Virus record (IMG/VR): IMGVR_UViG_3300037264_000311
Span: 1-24,670 of that record
Reading direction: 5' to 3' (one strand)
DNA length: 24,670 nt
Origin: a virus
In this document: piece by piece, positions 12,887 through 18,544 of the stretch
Numbering within the stretch: the first letter of the stretch is position 1
Layout: every line of letters begins with the position of its first letter
Translations under genes and position numbers: made by a program
Notes under the pieces: model-generated
Seen by the model: only the letters and a program-made list of their open reading frames with translations
Database searches by the model: none
What the model was told of the DNA's origin: nothing

Positions 12887-12964
12887 AAATAGCCCCCAAT
12901 AGCAGCACCTAGGGTCACAGGGTCGTCGCCCTTCCCCAAGGAATATAGCTATCAGGGGCTATTT
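12887..12964 (-). ncRNA. candidate structured RNA / regulatory leader with a 17-bp stem
   Basis: On the minus strand AAATAGCCCCTGATAGC (12964-12948) pairs with GCTATTGGGGGCTATTT (12903-12887): 15 Watson-Crick pairs plus two adjacent G-U pairs, without interruption. The two wobble positions would be C-A mismatches in the plus-strand transcript, so the pairing favours minus-strand RNA, the direction of the operon. The 44-nt loop can form CCUU-GGGG-AAGG or AGGG..CCCU hairpins. It lies between the 52-aa gene and the tiny membrane gene, whose GGGAGG begins shortly after the stem. A U-rich stretch follows, so attenuation or termination is possible. Confidence 0.6.
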
Positions 12965-12971
12965 GTTGGTA

Positions 12972-13130
12972 CTAATTGTACTCGGCCAGTCCGCCTCCAC
13001 GGAGGGCCTTGATGACCTTCGCATTCGTGTCCACCAGCAAAGCAGCCGTGCTGCTCATGTAGGCCGTCTGCTTCACCTGGGACTTCTCCGTCTTCCTCTT
13101 GTCGGTGTTGTACTTCCTGATTCTGCTCAC
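12972..13130 (-). CDS. small basic protein, 52 aa, GTG start
   Basis: Read from GTG as MSRIRKYNTDKRKTEKSQVK, then QTAYMSSTAALLVDTNAKVI and KALRGGGLAEYN. AGGAGG is 5 nt upstream, which fixes the start. Basic N-terminus followed by an alanine-rich helix. No family recognised. It is the last gene before the structured RNA element. Confidence 0.72.
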   Translation of the reverse strand: MSRIRKYNTDKRKTEKSQVKQTAYMSSTAALLVDTNAKVIKALRGGGLAEYN

Positions 13131-13153
13131 ATCTTCCTCCTTAGGTCAATCAT

Positions 13154-13240
13154 TTACAGTCCCCTCCGACACTTAGCACAGAGAGGCCCGTTCTGCACCC
13201 ATCTGCCACAGAAGATGCACTTCAGAGCCCAGTTGAACAT
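13154..13240 (-). CDS. tiny zinc-ribbon-like protein, 28 aa
   Basis: MFNWALKCIFCGRWVQNGPL then CAKCRRGL: two CxxC pairs (residues 8-11 and 21-24) in a minimal zinc ribbon. AGGAAGG lies about 14 nt before the ATG; an adjacent GTG one codon earlier is an alternative. It fits exactly between two genes. Coding status is supported mainly by the cysteine pattern. Confidence 0.55.
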   Translation of the reverse strand: MFNWALKCIFCGRWVQNGPLCAKCRRGL

Positions 13241-13242
13241 CA

Positions 13243-13530
13243 CTAGGCCACCTTCCTGAGCCACTCGTTGAAGGGCAGGAGCACTTCCTTCTTTGTGGCG
13301 TAGAGTCTGGACTGCTCCTTTGCTACTTCCCTGAGCCTCTCAGCACTCTGCTCATCCTTGCGCTTCAGAGCAACGAAGCTCAGGTGATTGTAGTGCTTCC
13401 AGATGCGCTTGGCACTTCGGAGGTAGTTCTTGGGTCTCTGGAACATCGTGTAAGACCCAATCTTGTTCTTCCTCTTACCAGCGGATCCGGGAATGCCCTT
13501 CTTGCTGCTCTTCCCTTTGTTCTCCATCAC
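13243..13530 (-). CDS. basic helical protein, 95 aa
   Basis: MMENKGKSSKKGIPGSAGKR begins a disordered lysine/glycine-rich tail (about 1-25), followed by a helical part (YLRSAKRIWKHYNHLSFVAL .. SAERLREVAKEQSRLYATKK). AAGGAG sits 5 nt before the GTG, which overlaps the nucleotidyltransferase stop (GTGA); the next codon is ATG and may be used instead. Overall charge suggests nucleic-acid contact. No family recognised. Confidence 0.75.
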   Translation of the reverse strand: MMENKGKSSKKGIPGSAGKRKNKIGSYTMFQRPKNYLRSAKRIWKHYNHLSFVALKRKDEQSAERLREVAKEQSRLYATKKEVLLPFNEWLRKVA

Positions 13531-13931
13531 TTCAACTCCTTTCCAGCGTAGTAAACCTCAGACAAGAGGTCCCAGAGAGCCCTCATTGCCAACTTGGAAT
13601 GTACAGCATTTGGGAATATGGTGGACTTTAGCATCAAGTCCTGAATCACCCTCTTTGCCATGACATCCAAACAAAGCTGGACATCGATCTCCATCCCATG
13701 CAGGTTAGCGTGCCATACCTCAACAGTCCCCTTGTCGAGATAGGAGTGGCGTGGGAGCTTGCTGAATCCCTGACTGGACAACCATCCTCTGATGCTTTCT
13801 GTGTCTTTAGTGAAATAGTCCCAATCGCTGTAGACAGTGGCAGTCCCGAAGTACCTTGAGCCTGTCAAGAAGAAGGGCTGAGGCGGGTAGACTAGGACTG
13901 GGATTTGGGATCCTAGCACATTATCCTTCAC
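13527..13931 (-). CDS. polymerase-beta-superfamily nucleotidyltransferase, 134 aa
   Basis: FFLTGSRYFGTATVYSDWDY (about 20-39) is the signature GSxxxG..SDxD with Gly24-Ser25 and Asp36/Asp38. HGMEIDVQL (79-87) supplies the third carboxylate, Asp83. This is a minimal nucleotidyltransferase fold that transfers NMP to an unknown acceptor; relatives act on antibiotics, tRNA, or toxins. It occurs alone, with no HEPN partner visible next door. GTG start overlapping the upstream stop (GTGA), with GGAGGGG in front. With the RNA ligase in the same operon, an RNA-directed role is conceivable. Confidence 0.82.
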   Translation of the reverse strand: MKDNVLGSQIPVLVYPPQPFFLTGSRYFGTATVYSDWDYFTKDTESIRGWLSSQGFSKLPRHSYLDKGTVEVWHANLHGMEIDVQLCLDVMAKRVIQDLMLKSTIFPNAVHSKLAMRALWDLLSEVYYAGKELK

Positions 13932-14095
13932 TTCCCCCTCCTATTGTCGATGGGATCACCAACGTTGGTCTTGACTCCCTTTGCGGGGAGATTCCTCATG
14001 CGACTCGTCTTACCCTTGGTGGAGCGATTGATGAAAGGCTTTCTCCCACCAATCTCCCTATCCAGAGTGTCTTGGTTTGCGAGAGGCTTATTCAT
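13928..14095 (-). CDS. small basic disordered protein, 55 aa
   Basis: MNKPLANQDTLDREIGGRKP, then FINRSTKGKTSRMRNLPAKG and VKTNVGDPIDNRRGK. Few hydrophobic residues, rich in Lys/Arg/Asn, likely unstructured. Its start overlaps the preceding stop (ATGA) and its stop overlaps the next GTG (GTGA). No family recognised. Confidence 0.68.
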   Translation of the reverse strand: MNKPLANQDTLDREIGGRKPFINRSTKGKTSRMRNLPAKGVKTNVGDPIDNRRGK

Positions 14096-14322
14096 TCAAA
14101 GTCCTCCTCTTCTTGGATTCCCACAGGCTCTCCAGCATGGAAACAGGCATAGCAGAGATCCATCTTCTCCCTATGCCCACACTTACTGATCTTCCCATCC
14201 TCAACCCAGCACTGGAGACCGTAGTTGTAGTGCAGGTTACGAGTCACGTTGCTATTGCTCCATGCCTCGTTTGCCTCTTTGTACTCCACACGGCATGATG
14301 GACAGTCACATCCAGGGATCAC
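14092..14322 (-). CDS. cysteine-rich zinc-binding protein, 76 aa, GTG start
   Basis: Opens VIPGCDCPSCRVEYKEANEA and continues through LQCWVEDGKISKCGHREKMD to LCYACFHAGE. CDCPSC, CWVED..KCGH and CYAC suggest one or two zinc sites. The GTG at 14322 is chosen over a start five codons earlier because AAGGAG is 5 nt upstream and GTGA overlaps the previous stop. No family recognised. Confidence 0.75.
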   Translation of the reverse strand: MIPGCDCPSCRVEYKEANEAWSNSNVTRNLHYNYGLQCWVEDGKISKCGHREKMDLCYACFHAGEPVGIQEEEDFE

Positions 14323-14507
14323 TTCAACTCCTTCCACTTCAAGCTCATGAAGGGCTTGTGGTAGAGGTTGGCACCCTCTACCTTGTAGAAGTGCTGGTAG
14401 CTGTGGGTCAGCCTCACGTTGGAGGCTAGGATCTGTGCCTCCATCTCCTGCTTCGAGAGGGGACCAACCAACGTCTTGAAACGGATGATCTTGCTCTTGT
14501 CTATCAT
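14319..14507 (-). CDS. first gene of the 9-kb minus-strand operon, 62 aa, unknown
   Basis: MIDKSKIIRFKTLVGPLSKQ, then EMEAQILASNVRLTHSYQHF and YKVEGANLYHKPF..KWKELK. AAGGAG lies 7 nt before the ATG, so a longer frame running through the GC-rich leader is rejected. Being promoter-proximal it should be among the first products made. No family recognised. Confidence 0.75.
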   Translation of the reverse strand: MIDKSKIIRFKTLVGPLSKQEMEAQILASNVRLTHSYQHFYKVEGANLYHKPFMSLKWKELK

Positions 14508-14552
14508 GGCTTCTCTCCTTGGGCTATACATCTCCCATTGTGCCAAGGCCGA

Positions 14553-14567
14553 CCCCGGCTGCCGGGG
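14553..14567. other. GC-rich hairpin in the leader of the minus-strand operon
   Basis: CCCCGG-CTG-CCGGGG: 6 perfect GC pairs around a 3-nt loop, within a GC-rich patch (about 14545-14590) in otherwise average sequence. On the minus-strand transcript it would lie about 45-60 nt upstream of the first start codon, where it could affect early transcription or translation. Confidence 0.45.
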
Positions 14568-14600
14568 ATACGCGGCGGCTGCCGGCGAGTCTAACCCCAA

Positions 14601-14630
14601 TTGAATAGCACTAAGCACTTAGGCTACAAT
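14601..14630 (+). promoter_or_regulatory. sigma70-like promoter for the late (packaging/head) operon
   Basis: TTGAAT (14601-14606) and TACAAT (14625-14630) with an 18-nt spacer. The expected start lies just before GAGGAG and the ATG of the small terminase gene at 14649. The minus-strand promoter on the other side is not clear. Confidence 0.6.
14611..14622. promoter_or_regulatory. candidate operator in the late promoter spacer
   Basis: CTAAG-CA-CTTAG, 5-bp perfect arms, lies between the -35 and -10 boxes. A dimeric repressor or activator bound here would contact the promoter directly. Short enough to be chance. Confidence 0.35.
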
Positions 14631-14648
14631 ACCTTGTGAGGAGATCAT

Positions 14649-15083
14649 ATGGCTAGAAGGATTACTTCCAAGAACAAAGCATGGTTGGATGCATTCTTTG
14701 GAGAGGCTCTCCATGATGCAACTAAAGCCTCTAGATTGCTAGGGTTCAAGAATCCATCACAAACTGGTTATAGGCTAAAGAAGAAGCTAGCAGATGTGAT
14801 CGAAACTAGGTCTAAAGAGTTAGCAACTAAAGCTTCTGTCTCAGCAATGGAATGCCTAAACATTCTCAGTGAAGTAGCCCGTGATCCTTCTCACAGAGAT
14901 AGAGTTAGAGCAGCAGAGATACTGTCTAAGATACATGGATTGCAGTCAGAGCGCATCCAGATAAGTCAAGACAGGTCAACACTTATCAAGGATTTAGAGA
15001 GCACATTATCAGCTATTGCAAGCAAGATGAATAGCAATATTACTGCTGCTATTGATACCTCTCCTGCTGTGACAAGTAACTAG
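14649..15083 (+). CDS. terS: terminase small subunit
   Basis: 144 residues. WLDAFFGEALHDATKASRLL followed by GFKNPSQTGYRLKKKLADVI is the N-terminal helix-turn-helix of small terminase subunits that recognise the packaging site. The middle (ATKASVSAMECLNILSEVAR and RVRAAEILSKIHGLQSE) is the oligomerisation helix region of the Terminase_2-like families. GAGGAG precedes the ATG. It is first in the late operon and lies upstream of the large subunit, but separated from it by an unusual 740-nt gap. Such subunits form a ring that guides the large subunit to the DNA. Confidence 0.85.
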   Translation: MARRITSKNKAWLDAFFGEALHDATKASRLLGFKNPSQTGYRLKKKLADVIETRSKELATKASVSAMECLNILSEVARDPSHRDRVRAAEILSKIHGLQSERIQISQDRSTLIKDLESTLSAIASKMNSNITAAIDTSPAVTSN

Positions 15084-15087
15084 TTAC
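15076..15087. repeat. 12-bp perfect palindrome at the terS stop
   Basis: GTAACTAGTTAC is its own reverse complement and contains the terS stop codon. CTAGTTAC recurs at 15114-15121 and the inverse CTAGTAAC at 15092-15099, so this is a small cluster of related sites, possibly for packaging or regulation. Confidence 0.4.
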
Positions 15088-15158
15088 CTACTGTTACTAG
15101 CCACTCAATACCTCTAGTTACATATAATAGGCAAGCATAAAACTCTGTCAAGGGGGGG

Positions 15159-15193
15159 TTGTGACACTTTCTACTTTCCTTGTGACACTTTCT
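15159..15193 (+). repeat. two direct repeats spaced exactly 21 nt
   Basis: TTGTGACACTTTCT occurs at 15159-15172 and 15180-15193, identical in all 14 positions. The 21-nt period equals two turns of DNA, so proteins bound at both would lie on one face. The rest of 15084-15369 shows a TATAAT at 15123-15128 without a convincing -35 box and no gene. Confidence 0.55.
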
Positions 15194-15369
15194 TCAGTCA
15201 CAATTAATGGCTATTGTGTCATTAGCTCGCAGAGTAGGAACCGGTGCTATGGTTTGTCTAGTTCTCAGACAGCCCCAGTTCACATTGGTCACTTTGATCG
15301 TTAGGCTCCCCGGCAGTCCATGCGTATCCTTGTCATGGGGCGGCAGAAAGGCTCCACGGGAGAAACCTA

Positions 15370-15558
15370 GTGCAAATCAAGTTGTCCGCCAAGAAGTCCA
15401 AGGAGGCGCCGGTCAACGGGACCAAGCGCGTGTGGGAGAGCGAGTTCAAGGGCGAGGCGTGGTTCCACGCTTCCGGGTCCTACGGCACCGTCCACCTGCG
15501 CGTCAGCGACCCGCTCTCCGCGACCATCGCGGCGACGCTGCCGGAGCCGGTGAAGTAG
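15370..15558 (+). CDS. small GC-rich gene inserted between the terminase subunits, 62 aa
   Basis: Starts with GTG (GGGAG 7 nt upstream): MQIKLSAKKSKEAPVNGTKR, then a basic/aromatic middle and GTVHLRVSDPLSATIAATLP. Nearly all codons end in G or C (GCG, GTC, CGC, CTG), unlike terS and terL on either side, which favour AGA/AGG arginine codons. This strongly suggests a late acquisition from a GC-rich genome. No family recognised; beta-rich by appearance. A short upstream frame (15320-15370) ends next to its start. Confidence 0.6.
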   Translation: MQIKLSAKKSKEAPVNGTKRVWESEFKGEAWFHASGSYGTVHLRVSDPLSATIAATLPEPVK

Positions 15559-15570
15559 GCTCCGAGGCAA

Positions 15571-15617
15571 TCCTCCTCCCTGCGAGCGAATGGGAGAGCC
15601 GTATACAGGGAGGAGGA
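15571..15617. repeat. 12-bp perfect inverted repeat with 23-nt loop
   Basis: TCCTCCTCCCTG (15571-15582) is the exact inverse of CAGGGAGGAGGA (15606-15617). It follows the small GC-rich gene by 12 nt, where a terminator might lie, but no T-run follows. The arms resemble anti-Shine-Dalgarno and Shine-Dalgarno sequence. The remaining 15618-15822 has no convincing plus-strand gene or ribosome site. Confidence 0.5.
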
Positions 15618-15688
15618 CCCCATCCGTACCCCGAGAGGGTAGAGGCTGCACATTAAGCGCAGCGACCTTAGCCATAGTCCACAGTAGG

Positions 15689-15807
15689 TCACAGAATGCT
15701 TGCCATCTCTTGATTCAATCTTATCAACATCTTAACTTTCCCATTGGGACCCTCAATCCTATACAGAGCCTTGGAGTCCCTTAACCCCCCAATGAATTGC
15801 TTACCAT
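15689..15807 (-). pseudogene. possible gene remnant or slippery-site frame, minus strand
   Basis: One minus-strand frame reads GGLRDSKALYRIEGPNGKVK then MLIRLNQEMASIL and a TGA, which looks like protein-coding sequence, but it has no start codon. An ATG at 15807 begins MVSNSLGG and stops at once; a -1 shift on the run G-GGG-GGT would join the two. No Shine-Dalgarno is seen. It could be a decayed gene, a frameshifted gene or coincidence. Confidence 0.25.
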
Positions 15808-15822
15808 GCTATATTTCTAGTA

Positions 15823-17466
15823 ATGCTACCTAAGAACCTCCCCGAGCTACTGAAGAACAAAGAGAGCCTGACAACTCCTCAGCTAATGAATCTGCTGAAG
15901 GAGATCAAGGATTATGCAGCTTCAATCGGGATTGGAACAGCAAGTCTCCCAGACAACCCAGCAGACTTTGCTGTCCAGTTCTCCAAGGGAAGATGGCAGA
16001 AATTCCCCCATCTTGAGAGGTTGTCACAAGAACTCTCTGATCTAGAGCAGGGGAGGAATAACAGGTTACTAGTAACCTTCCCTCCTCGTCACGGTAAGTC
16101 ATTCCTAATCTCAGTCTGGTTCCCCCTCTGGTTACTGGCTAGAAACCCAAAGAGAAAGGTTGTTGTTCTAGGTCATGAAGCAGAGTTCGCTGCTGGCTGG
16201 GGTAGACAGGTCAGGAACTGGATCATCGAGAATGGGGAACAGTTCAATCTGAGACTCGACCCAGGAACCACAGCAGCAGATAGGTGGACTCTAACCGCTG
16301 GTGGTGGGATGACAACCGCTGGATCGAAGGGAGTTGTTGGTAGGGGTGCTGATGCTCTAATCATTGACGACCCCTATGCTGATGCTGAAGAAGCCATGAG
16401 TGAGGTCATAAGGGAGAAGGTCTGGGATGGCTTTGTTACTGGAGCCCTAACTCGACTAGAGCCAGGAGGCTTCGTAGTAGTCCTCCACCAGAGGTGGCAT
16501 GAGGATGACCTTATTGGGAAGATTGTAAAGCTGAGCGAGAGTGGGGAGTTCCCCAAGTTCAGGATAGTGAACTTCCCAGCAATAGCAGGGGAGAATGATG
16601 TTCTTGGGAGGAAGATCGGAGAACCTCTCTGGCCTGAGAGATTCCCACTCGAAACAGAAGAGAGGGATGGAAGAATCATCATTGGCTTGAATGACATAAG
16701 AAAGGGAATGAGCCCTTACCAATGGTCCAGCTTGTACATGCAGAGTCCAACTCCCGAAGAAGGGAATGCTGTAAAGAGATCTTGGTGGAAGTTCTACAAT
16801 GCTCTCCCTGCTGACATAGATGTGTGGATTCAGTCATGGGATCTAGCCTTCAAGGATATGAAGCAGTCTGATTACACAGTTGGACAAGTCTGGGCTAGAC
16901 GTGGTGCAGAGATCTATCTCATAGATCAAGTTAGAGACCACATGAATGCTAGAGATGTGATCTCCCAGATCAGGCAATGGAAGGTAAAGTATCCTCTAGC
17001 CCTAGCCAAGGTAATTGAGGACAAGGCTTCTGGCCCAGCGGTAATCCAGATCCTCCAGAAGGAAGTCCAGGGAATGATCCCAATGAAGGCTGTTGGCTCC
17101 AAGGACCAGAGACTTCAATCGGTGATCCCTCTCATCGAGGCAGGGAATGTGTTCCTACCCAATCCAGAGAAGAACCGCTGGGTTTGGGAGTTCATCGAGG
17201 AGTTTGCGGCATTCCCGCGTGGAACCTATGATGACCAGCTAGATGCTGGAGTTCATGCTTTACGGTATATGATCCCCCAGGGATGGCTCTACCAAGCCAA
17301 GGTCAAGAGGAAGGAAGCCCTTGATGCCGCAACGGAGACCAACCCTTTAGAGATCCATTCCAAGCTGGTAATGGGTGGAATCTCCAAGGCTGTGAAGAAG
17401 GCTGGAGATAAGTTCAACAAGCAGGCTATGAACTTAGGCAGATCGAGGTACAGAGGCAGATGGTAA
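15823..17466 (+). CDS. terL: terminase large subunit (ATPase and nuclease)
   Basis: 547 residues. Walker A PPRHGKS (87-93) and Walker B LIIDD (179-183) form the packaging ATPase. The C-terminal RNase-H-like nuclease has IQSWDLAFK with Asp340, VIEDKASG (398-405) and the final YDDQLDAG acid cluster. LSPYQ/WSSLYMQSP-type segment before the nuclease is typical of the Terminase_6 C-terminal half. The enzyme cuts concatemers and drives DNA into the head through the portal. No clear ribosome site precedes the ATG, so its start is the least certain feature. It belongs to the late operon. Confidence 0.95.
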   Translation: MLPKNLPELLKNKESLTTPQLMNLLKEIKDYAASIGIGTASLPDNPADFAVQFSKGRWQKFPHLERLSQELSDLEQGRNNRLLVTFPPRHGKSFLISVWFPLWLLARNPKRKVVVLGHEAEFAAGWGRQVRNWIIENGEQFNLRLDPGTTAADRWTLTAGGGMTTAGSKGVVGRGADALIIDDPYADAEEAMSEVIREKVWDGFVTGALTRLEPGGFVVVLHQRWHEDDLIGKIVKLSESGEFPKFRIVNFPAIAGENDVLGRKIGEPLWPERFPLETEERDGRIIIGLNDIRKGMSPYQWSSLYMQSPTPEEGNAVKRSWWKFYNALPADIDVWIQSWDLAFKDMKQSDYTVGQVWARRGAEIYLIDQVRDHMNARDVISQIRQWKVKYPLALAKVIEDKASGPAVIQILQKEVQGMIPMKAVGSKDQRLQSVIPLIEAGNVFLPNPEKNRWVWEFIEEFAAFPRGTYDDQLDAGVHALRYMIPQGWLYQAKVKRKEALDAATETNPLEIHSKLVMGGISKAVKKAGDKFNKQAMNLGRSRYRGRW

Positions 17467-17500
17467 CTAGTTGTGTTATAACAGCTTTCGTGGAGTAACT

Positions 17501-18238
17501 ATGGCTGATCCTCGGAACATTCCGGTATTCTCCCCTGAGGCTTATCTGCAACGCAGAGCCATATCTTCGATGCTATCTCCATTTGGAATTAGTCCTGAGA
17601 GCTTGGATGCTTATGAGGCTATTACACAAGGGCCAGCAGAGTTGGTGGACCAAGGATACCGGGGATATCTCCAAAGCCAGGGGTTAAAGATGCAAGGGAA
17701 TGAAACTGTTGGAGATCTAGCCCAGAATGCCATTGATCCTGAGGGAAAGTCTTTGATTCCATTCAGAACTTTAGCCAACGTAGCCAGAGATCCCTTAACT
17801 TGGGCAGCAACCGTAGGACCAGCAAAGGCAATTGGAGCGGTAGACGAGGGGATACCAAACAGCATCTACAAACCTATTTCCAGAGTCTTTCCCTGGGTTG
17901 AGCAAGCAGATAGGGCCAAGATGGCTGTCAAGGCTATAGTAAAGGGAGCCCCTCCCTCTGGAGAAATGACTGTTGCAAGTCCACTTAAAGGAGGAAAGGG
18001 ATTTACCTTCAATCCTGTAATGGATAAGTATGCAAGAAAAGAATCATACAAATCTGGGTTTACTCCCGATAGAAGAATTAAGATTGGATCTGATGTTGGC
18101 CTTCCAGAATTTCTTAAGGGTATGCCTGACTTCCTCCCACAAATAAAGCCCACAATAGCCAAACCAGATTGGGCCATGAAACCAGTTTCTGAGCCTACTC
18201 TCGCGGATATTGCAAGGTCTATGGATATTGTATTTTAA
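17501..18238 (+). CDS. hypothetical protein, 245 aa, between large terminase and portal
   Basis: MADPRNIPVFSPEAYLQRRA; the ATG is chosen because GTGGAG is 5 nt upstream (a TTG ten codons earlier lacks a site). No domain recognised. The protein is rich in proline, glycine and alanine, with an ARDPLTWAATVGPAKAIGA segment (about 96-114) that could be a weak amphipathic helix. Position in the late operon suggests a virion or head-assembly protein. Confidence 0.78.
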   Translation: MADPRNIPVFSPEAYLQRRAISSMLSPFGISPESLDAYEAITQGPAELVDQGYRGYLQSQGLKMQGNETVGDLAQNAIDPEGKSLIPFRTLANVARDPLTWAATVGPAKAIGAVDEGIPNSIYKPISRVFPWVEQADRAKMAVKAIVKGAPPSGEMTVASPLKGGKGFTFNPVMDKYARKESYKSGFTPDRRIKIGSDVGLPEFLKGMPDFLPQIKPTIAKPDWAMKPVSEPTLADIARSMDIVF

Positions 18239-18247
18239 GAGGAAGCT

Positions 18248-18544
18248 ATGTTCTCTAAGGACAAAGACAGGGAAGTGGCGAGACTTAGTGCTCTTGCCAA
18301 TGATCTTCTGGATCAGTTGAAGATGGAACGCTCGATCTGGGCTCAAGAGAGAAGAGAGATGCTGGATAGGATCATGGCTCTGACAGCCCCTAACGCCATT
18401 AGAATCCTCCGTCCCCAAGATCCATCTAACAGGGAGAGGTTCATACAGTCTCCCCCAAAGTCGCTGTTGCCTGGGGCTCGCCCAGACATGAGACCACCAA
18501 TTAAGCCTGTAGAGTTCACAGGTCCCCCTGAGAAGGCAATCTAA
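18248..18544 (+). CDS. small coiled-coil protein before the portal, 98 aa
   Basis: MFSKDKDREVARLSALANDL, then a charged helix (LLDQLKMERSIWAQERREML) and a proline-rich tail (LLPGARPDMRPPIKPVEF). GAGGAAGC precedes the ATG; its stop overlaps the portal ATG (TAATG), so the two are coupled. No family recognised. Confidence 0.8.
   Translation: MFSKDKDREVARLSALANDLLDQLKMERSIWAQERREMLDRIMALTAPNAIRILRPQDPSNRERFIQSPPKSLLPGARPDMRPPIKPVEFTGPPEKAI

Noticed and set aside
12868-12939. N-terminal extension of the 33-aa membrane protein from a TTG at 12939
   Set aside because: No ribosome site before the TTG, while GGGAGG sits 5 nt before the ATG at 12867; the extension is part of the hairpin region.
12887-12964. 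A tRNA or tRNA-like gene (length 78 nt, 7-bp acceptor-like ends)
   Set aside because: The ends pair for 17 bp instead of 7, and no T-loop, anticodon arm or D-arm can be drawn on either strand.
13127-13153. Eight-codon frame between the zinc-ribbon gene and the 52-aa gene
   Set aside because: Too short, no ribosome site of its own, and it contains the AGGAGG used by the next gene.
14508-14618. N-terminal extension of the first early-operon gene through the GC-rich leader
   Set aside because: The ATG at 14507 has AAGGAG at ideal spacing; the extension would cover the late promoter and its operator-like palindrome.
15207-15656. 149-codon plus-strand frame across the terminase gap
   Set aside because: It is out of frame with the better-supported 62-aa gene; its arginine/glycine-rich product is a by-product of high GC.
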